From positions 1 through 44,810 of the forward strand of contig NZ_BDBM01000063.1 of the NCBI RefSeq assembly GCF_001612985.1: a DNA stretch of 44,810 nt. The letters are read 5' to 3'. A program made the translations under genes and the position numbers. Shown here in pieces: positions 15,233 through 44,810 of this stretch. Source of the stretch: Nocardia gamkensis NBRC 108242 (lineage in GTDB: Bacteria > Actinomycetota > Actinomycetes > Mycobacteriales > Mycobacteriaceae). Each line of letters opens with the position of its first letter. Position 1 is the first letter of the stretch. The notes beneath the pieces are model-generated. The model was given only the letters and a program-made list of their open reading frames with translations, made no database searches and was not told where the DNA came from.

Positions 15233-15267
15233 ACCGGTCGGGACTCCCTCGCCGAGTCCCGACCGGT
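15233..15267. terminator. Long perfect hairpin, likely terminator of the small-gene pair
   Basis: 14-bp perfect arms (ACCGGTCGGGACTC with GAGTCCCGACCGGT) and a 7-nt loop. It lies 64 bp downstream of the stop of the - strand gene ending at 15332 and downstream of the + strand reductase. Very stable; it lacks a T-tract, which is usual in actinobacteria. Confidence 0.55.
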
Positions 15268-15331
15268 GGGTGAACTGCGCTGCCGGGCGGATCGCGCTGG
15301 GCGGCAACGAGTTCGGTGCGCCGACGATCGG

Positions 15332-15598
15332 TCAGCGCGAGTATCCGTCGGCCCGGGTGTCGGGGATGACACGGCCGGAGGCGACCAGGGTGCGGAAGGC
15401 CGCCTGCTTGCGGGGGCAGGCGTCGGCGCGGCAAGGGCGGTGGCCCTGCATCACCCGGTGCGCCTGTTCGATGGTGAACGGATGCTCGGGCGGGCGGTGC
15501 GCGTCCTCGGCGCCGCCGTGCGGCAGACACGATCCGACACCGATGATGGCGGCCACCAGCAGCGTGCACGCGCCGAGCATGCTCAGCAGCGGTTCCAC
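15332..15598 (-). CDS. Small putative membrane or secreted protein (88 aa)
   Basis: 88 residues from GTG 15598, six bases after the stop of the upstream gene; ATG 15580 is an alternative start. A hydrophobic stretch at residues 8-24 (LGACTLLVAAIIGVGSC) ends in VGSC, a possible lipobox, though the N-terminus lacks the usual positive charges. The rest is polar and probably outside the membrane, with a second Cys pair in CRADACPRKQAAF at residues 56 and 61. No family recognised. The tight spacing with the preceding 62-residue gene, which also contains four cysteines, suggests the two act together. Confidence 0.6.
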   Translation of the reverse strand: MEPLLSMLGACTLLVAAIIGVGSCLPHGGAEDAHRPPEHPFTIEQAHRVMQGHRPCRADACPRKQAAFRTLVASGRVIPDTRADGYSR

Positions 15599-15604
15599 GG
15601 CGGG

Positions 15605-15793
15605 TTACTGGCCTGCGTCCTGCCGGAAACAGAACGCCGACGCCGTTAGGTACTGACGGCAGCTCGCGCCGTGACCGGCGTGGACGGCGCAGAGAAACCG
15701 TGCGCGGTCGTAGGTCAGGCCGAGCGGTTCCTGCGTGCAGTCGCGGCTTTGCACCAGCCACAATTCTCTGACGTCCGAGTGCAACACGTCCAT
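15605..15793 (-). CDS. Small Cys-containing protein of unknown function (62 aa)
   Basis: 62 residues from ATG 15793, with an excellent GGAGGTG ribosome site four bases upstream. There is no signal peptide or membrane segment. Four cysteines are at residues 19, 35, 45 and 55, with two histidines between 38 and 41 (CAVHAGHGASC), so metal or iron-sulfur binding is possible. The spacing does not match WhiB proteins, which have a CxxC pair. It is first in a two-gene operon and is divergent from the XRE-TPR regulator with a 255-bp gap. I do not recognise a family. Confidence 0.65.
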   Translation of the reverse strand: MDVLHSDVRELWLVQSRDCTQEPLGLTYDRARFLCAVHAGHGASCRQYLTASAFCFRQDAGQ

Positions 15794-16048
15794 CTTTCAC
15801 CTCCACTTGGGCAGTGCACCCGGCACCGAGAAGGCGCCGCCGGATCGCGCTCGACACGGATGGATCGGGCCGTGTCGGGACCGTGCGCCGGGTTCCGGAC
15901 AACGGGCGCCCTCGACAGGGTTTGGGCGGACCCCCGATGCCGGGTGCGGTTCAACAGTGCGCGTTGCGATTCGGTAGATAACAGACCCGAATGCGGTAAT
16001 TGCGAGTACTTTCCGTTTGTAGCGGCCTGGAGCGAGGAAGAGAGACCT

Positions 16049-17395
16049 ATGGTGGAGGTCGACTGGACGGGCGAAGCTGTACATGCGCTTCGCACGGCGA
16101 TGAAGCGAAGCCGTTACGAATTCGCGCGTCTGGTGGGCGTCACACCGCGCACCGTGGTCCTGTGGGAGAACGGCCGGACAACCCGGATGCACGCCGCTAG
16201 CCAGCGTCTCCTCGACAGAGTCCTGTCGCAGGTCGATTCCGTCGTCGCCGAACGATTCGAGCGTGCGATCGTCACGGGCCGGGCGACCGCCCCCGACTAC
16301 GAAAGCGCCGATTCGGCGCCCGAAAGGCACACCAAGCTCGGTAGGGAAATCGGGCTCGACAAGGAAGTCGAGGAAGACGACGTGAGAAGGCGAGAACTGC
16401 TGGCTTGCATCGGCGCGGGCCTGGCAGGCCAGGCGGCGGACCTGGTGGCGAGCGAACCGGAACGGATGCTGGCAACCCTCGACGCGGGGTCGATCAGCGA
16501 ACGGCGACTGGCGTTCCTGGAGCAGTCGGCCGAGGTCCTCGGCACGCGGGTGGTGCAGGTGCCGCCGCACGAACTGCTGCAGACCGGGCTCGAGCAATTC
16601 CGGATGGTCCGAAGCTGTCTCGGCGAACGGCAGCCCACCCATCATCAGGTCCGGCTGGTACGCACGGCGGGCAGACTGGCGAACGTCGTCGGCGAGATCC
16701 TGTTCAACGAGGGGCATTTCGGCCAAGCCCGGATGTGGTATGCCACCGCGATCCATGCCGCGCAGGACATCGGCGACCGCTATTCGGAGGACATCGCCCT
16801 GGCCGGTCTCGCGTATTTGCCCACCTATAGCGATAAGCCGAAGGAAGTTTTGCAGTTACTCGACGGCCGATTGCAAGAAAATCCGTCCTATGGCCCGGCC
16901 GCCGCGTGGTTGTGGGGAATGGCGGCGCGCGCGCACGCCAGTCTCGGGCACGCCGACGAATTCGCCCGCTGTATCACGCGATCGGCATCGGCTTTGGAAG
17001 ACGTCGGACCGGAAGACCTTTCGGTCGGTATTTTTTCTTTCCGTCCCGAGAAACTCGCCTTTTATCAGGCGATCGGATATTCCCGCCTCGGCCGCGCCGA
17101 CGAGACCGCCGTGGCGGCCGCACGCGCGATGGCGCTGTACGACCCGTCGGAGACCATGGAGCCCGCCCTGGTCCGCTTCGAGCACGCCACGGCGCTGCTT
17201 GCCTCCGGCGAGATCGAGGAAGCCTGCGCGGTGGCGACCAGCGCCATCACGAACGCGCACACCTACGTCGGGCTCACCGTCACCCAGCGCGCCAAGCAGT
17301 TCGACTCGGCGCTCGGCGGCCTGCGCACCAGAGCCGTCGGTGAATGGCGCCAGCATGCGCACGCGGTGATCGACTCGGCGCAGGTCAAGGCCTGA
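16049..17395 (+). CDS. XRE-type HTH regulator with TPR-like C-terminal domain
   Basis: 448 residues from ATG 16049, preceded by GAGGAAGAGAG; the longer open frame overlaps the divergent small gene and lacks a ribosome site. Residues about 8-60 form a helix-turn-helix (ALRTAMKRSRYEFARLVGVT then PRTVVLWENGRTTRM). An acidic linker with KEVEEDDVRRRELLACIGAG follows. From about 150 to the end the chain consists of alpha-helical tetratricopeptide-like repeats (NEGHFGQARMWYATAIHAAQ, AHASLGHADEFARC, YSRLGRADETAVAAARAM). This layout matches the NsdA-like and related HTH-TPR regulators of development and secondary metabolism in actinomycetes. It converges on the MbtH gene with 60 bp between stops, making it the best local candidate for controlling the NRPS cluster. 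That link is positional only. Confidence 0.82.
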   Translation: MVEVDWTGEAVHALRTAMKRSRYEFARLVGVTPRTVVLWENGRTTRMHAASQRLLDRVLSQVDSVVAERFERAIVTGRATAPDYESADSAPERHTKLGREIGLDKEVEEDDVRRRELLACIGAGLAGQAADLVASEPERMLATLDAGSISERRLAFLEQSAEVLGTRVVQVPPHELLQTGLEQFRMVRSCLGERQPTHHQVRLVRTAGRLANVVGEILFNEGHFGQARMWYATAIHAAQDIGDRYSEDIALAGLAYLPTYSDKPKEVLQLLDGRLQENPSYGPAAAWLWGMAARAHASLGHADEFARCITRSASALEDVGPEDLSVGIFSFRPEKLAFYQAIGYSRLGRADETAVAAARAMALYDPSETMEPALVRFEHATALLASGEIEEACAVATSAITNAHTYVGLTVTQRAKQFDSALGGLRTRAVGEWRQHAHAVIDSAQVKA

Positions 17396-17455
17396 GGCGG
17401 AGCGCACCGGTCGGCAGGGGGGATGGGGACCGGCGCGCCCCGCGCATTCAGGTGG

Positions 17456-17674
17456 TCAGTTCGCCTCGCTGGACATGGCCTCGATGAGCGACTTGGGGCG
17501 CATGTCCACCCAGTGCGTCTCCACATACTCCAGGCAGGACTTGCGATTGGCGGCGCCGTAGGCGATGGTCCAGCCACCGGGGACGGCGGCGAAGACCGGC
17601 CACAGGGAGTGTTCGCCCTCTTTGTTGATCAGGACGTAGAACTTGGCGTCGTCGTTCTCGAACGGATTGGTCAT
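17456..17674 (-). CDS. mbtH: MbtH-like protein (NRPS adenylation-domain partner)
   Basis: 72 residues from ATG 17674, with an AAGGAAA ribosome site six bases upstream. The family signature is complete: NPFENDDAKFYVLINKEGEH, SLWPVFAAVPGGW, and WVDMRPKSL at the C-terminus, with the conserved tryptophans at residues 25, 35 and 55. MbtH proteins bind the N-terminal subdomain of NRPS adenylation domains and are often needed for their solubility and activity. It begins 36 bp after the NRPS stop and is last in the operon, so it probably serves the adenylation domains upstream. The eight-adenylation-domain synthetase makes stoichiometry a question. Confidence 0.97.
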   Translation of the reverse strand: MTNPFENDDAKFYVLINKEGEHSLWPVFAAVPGGWTIAYGAANRKSCLEYVETHWVDMRPKSLIEAMSSEAN

Positions 17675-17710
17675 TTCGGGTTTCCTTCTTCCTGGTCGGG
17701 TCAGGGGGAT

Positions 17711-42987
<25,277 letters not shown>

Positions 42988-42988
<1 letters not shown>

Positions 42989-44810
42989 CAGCGGTTTCCT
43001 TCCGAATCGAGAGCCCGCGCCGAGTCGGCGAGCAGCGCCTCGGCGGTGGCGGCCAGGGTTCGCAGCAAGGCCGTCAGGCCACTGCCACCGAGTTCGGCGA
43101 GCAGGCCGGGCACCAGCCCGGCGAGCGAGACATGGATGAGGGCTTCGGGTTTGGCCGCCGCGCCCATCGCCCTGGCGACGGTCGCGAGTTTCGCGTCGAG
43201 TTCGCCGAAGCGGACCCACCGATCGCCGTGCTCGAACGCTGGTGCGCCGGGCGCGGCCTGCGCCGCCCGAGCGATCAGAGCGGGCAGATCCGTCGCGATC
43301 GGCCTCGGCCGCCGTTCGTGCGCGGACCGGATGTCTATCGCGCGAACGGTCACCGCCGGATCCGCGGCCACCGTCTCCAGCACGCGCAGCAACCGCTCGC
43401 CGAACGCCCGCGCGGTCGGCTCGTCGAAGATGTCCGTCGCGTATCCGACGCGCAGCTCCAGACCGGCGCCGGAGCGCTCCAGCACAGTGACCTGTAGATC
43501 GAATTTCGCCTCCGTCGAGGCGAGATCGACCGCCTCGACCGCGAGTCCGGGCAGCTCCACGGCGGCCTGCGGCATGTTCTGGAAGGTGAGCAGCACTTGG
43601 CACAGCGGCGCGTGCGAGCCGGAACGGGTGACGCCGAGCGCATCGACCACCTGATCGAACGGGACGTCGGCGTGCGAGAGCGCCGCCAGATCGCGCCGGG
43701 TGGCCTGCCGCAGCAGTTCGCCGAAGCTCGTGCGCGGGTCGACCTCGGTGCGCAGCGCCACGGTGTTGACGAACATGCCGACCAGCTCGTCCAGTTCGCG
43801 GACGCCCCGCCCGGCGACCGGGACGCCCACCGTGACGTCCCCCGCACCGGACAGCTTCGCCAGCAGCACCGCGAGCGCGCTGTGCACCAGGGTGAACAGC
43901 GTGCCGCCGTGTTCGCGGGCCACTCGCTCCAGCCGGGCGGTGCGCTCGGCGTCGATCTCGCGGACGACGGTAGCGCCCCGCATGTCCCGGCGCGCCGGGC
44001 GCGGGCGGTCGGTGGGCAGGGACAGCGATTCCGGCGCTGCGGCCAATTCGGTTCGCCAGAAGGCGAGTTGGCGGGCCACCAGGCTGTCCGGATCCGCGGG
44101 ATCGCCGAGCAACTCGTGCTGCCAGGCGCTGTAGTCGCGGTACCGGATCGCCGGCGGGTCCCACTCCGGCGCGTGACCGGCGGATCTGGACAGGTAGGCG
44201 CGCACCAGGTCGGCGGTCAACGGCGCGATCGAATACCCGTCCGCGCCGATGTGGTGCAGCACGACGACCAGGAGGTGTTCGTCGGCGGCGGTGGCGAACA
44301 GGGCGGCGCGCACGGGCGGCGCGGCGGCGAGATCGAATCCGAGACAGACGAATTCCGCGATGCGCGTATTCAGTTCGACTGAAGGCACCGGGATCGGTGT
44401 CAGGTCGACCGGCGACGCGGCCACGACCTCTTGGACCGGTCCCGCTTCGGTATCGGGGTACCTGGTGCGCAGCGTCTCGTGCCGGTCGAGCACATCGCCG
44501 ACGGCCGCCGACAGCGCCGCCACGTCCAGCTCGCCGCGCAACCGCAGCGCCGCGGGGATGTGATAGGCCGAGGAGTCCGGCGTGAGCCGGTCGAGCACCC
44601 ACATGCGTTGCTGCGCGGGCGCGAGCGGCACCGGCCCCGTATCCGCGCGGCGGACCAGCGCGGGCCGGGCCGCGCCGCGCTCGGTGTGCGCGAGGCGCTC
44701 GGCGAGCGCGGCCGGCGTCGGCGCGTCGAACACCGCCGCCACCGGGACGTGGCCGCCCAGTGCCGCGCCGAGCCGGGCCGCGAGCCGGGGTGGCCATCAG
44801 GGGAAATTTG
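42988..44810 (-). CDS. Upstream nonribosomal peptide synthetase, C-terminal part (T-C-docking)
   Basis: Partial; the start lies beyond the right edge. The frame is readable from about 44796 to the stop at 42988. It begins within the end of a carrier domain (ARLGAALGGHVPVAAVFDAP). Next comes a complete condensation domain, with VPLAPAQQRMWVLDRL and HHIGADG at about 44238-44256. The last ~99 residues (from about 43287) start LPALIARAAQAAPGAP and resemble the beginning of an adenylation domain without its catalytic part. The terminal C domain must condense the growing chain with the serine loaded by A1 of the next protein, so the module is split between the two. The first 30 bases at the edge have apparent one-base insertions giving a false in-frame TGA at 44797-44799. 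Start codons inside this span, such as GTG 44742, are not real starts. Confidence 0.92.

Larger units (their letters stand above)
14878..15331. other. 454-bp intergenic region with two hairpins
   Basis: This separates the aldo/keto reductase from two small - strand genes. It holds a hairpin at 15137-15161 and a stronger one at 15233-15267. No frame looks like a real protein; the long - strand frame across here overlaps the small genes in another phase. Confidence 0.5.

Noticed and set aside
15605..15793. 62-residue Cys protein as a WhiB regulator
   Set aside because: Four Cys are present, but their spacing lacks the CxxC pair and the G(V/I)WGG turn of WhiB proteins.
14886..15902. - strand frame of 338 residues
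   Set aside because: It overlaps the two small genes in another phase, is Arg/Pro-rich and has no domain. The small genes have better ribosome sites and composition.
42989..44797. In-frame N-terminal extension of the giant NRPS up to 44797 (9028 residues)
   Set aside because: The extra 603 residues are Arg/Ala-rich out-of-frame translation of the upstream NRPS condensation domain. The real start is ATG 42988, with a ribosome site and TGATG coupling.

Overview
The window reads as a chromosomal segment of a high-GC mycolata actinomycete, most likely Nocardia or a close relative. Codon third positions are very GC-rich. The first operon keeps the gene order known from Mycobacterium (TetR / accD1-accA1-fadE19-MaoC-citE). 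The second half is one very large nonribosomal peptide synthetase (NRPS) locus with an MbtH partner. The genus is an inference from family resemblance; no rRNA is present.

Positions 1-8.9 kb: a branched-chain (leucine/isovalerate) catabolic operon on the + strand, with a divergent TetR repressor cut by the left edge. Its genes are methylcrotonyl-CoA carboxylase beta and alpha subunits, an acyl-CoA dehydrogenase, a MaoC-type hydratase, a CitE-like lyase and acetoacetyl-CoA synthetase. Most are translationally coupled (TGATG, ATGA and GTGA junctions). Together they can take isovaleryl-CoA to acetyl-CoA and acetoacetate, and the last gene recovers the acetoacetate as acetoacetyl-CoA. Two inverted repeats with the same core and spacing lie in the divergent promoter and look like operators. 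A tandem 75-bp hairpin repeat precedes citE.

Positions 8.9-15 kb: a 60-residue unknown protein divergent from a cytochrome P450; two tandem paralogous regulators that each carry two TetR-type DNA-binding domains and appear to be translated from leaderless mRNAs; and an aldo/keto reductase. Long hairpins lie in the gaps.

Positions 15.3-17.4 kb: two small Cys-containing proteins on the - strand, divergent from an XRE-HTH/TPR regulator. That regulator runs towards the NRPS operon and is a candidate cluster regulator.

Positions 17.4-44.8 kb, - strand: the end of one NRPS (carrier domain, condensation domain, C-terminal extension), then an 8425-residue NRPS with eight adenylation domains, seven internal condensation domains, eight carrier domains and a terminal thioesterase, then an MbtH-like protein. 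Specificity residues I read by alignment to GrsA give serine for modules 1 and 5 (the same ten-residue code as EntF) and an identical unassigned code for modules 2 and 6, so a Ser-X pair appears twice. No epimerization domain is seen. The two NRPS subunits meet through homologous, roughly 100-residue segments that resemble the start of an adenylation domain, a likely docking pair. The final ~30 bases on the right contain several apparent one-base homopolymer expansions that break the upstream NRPS frame and look like contig-end errors.
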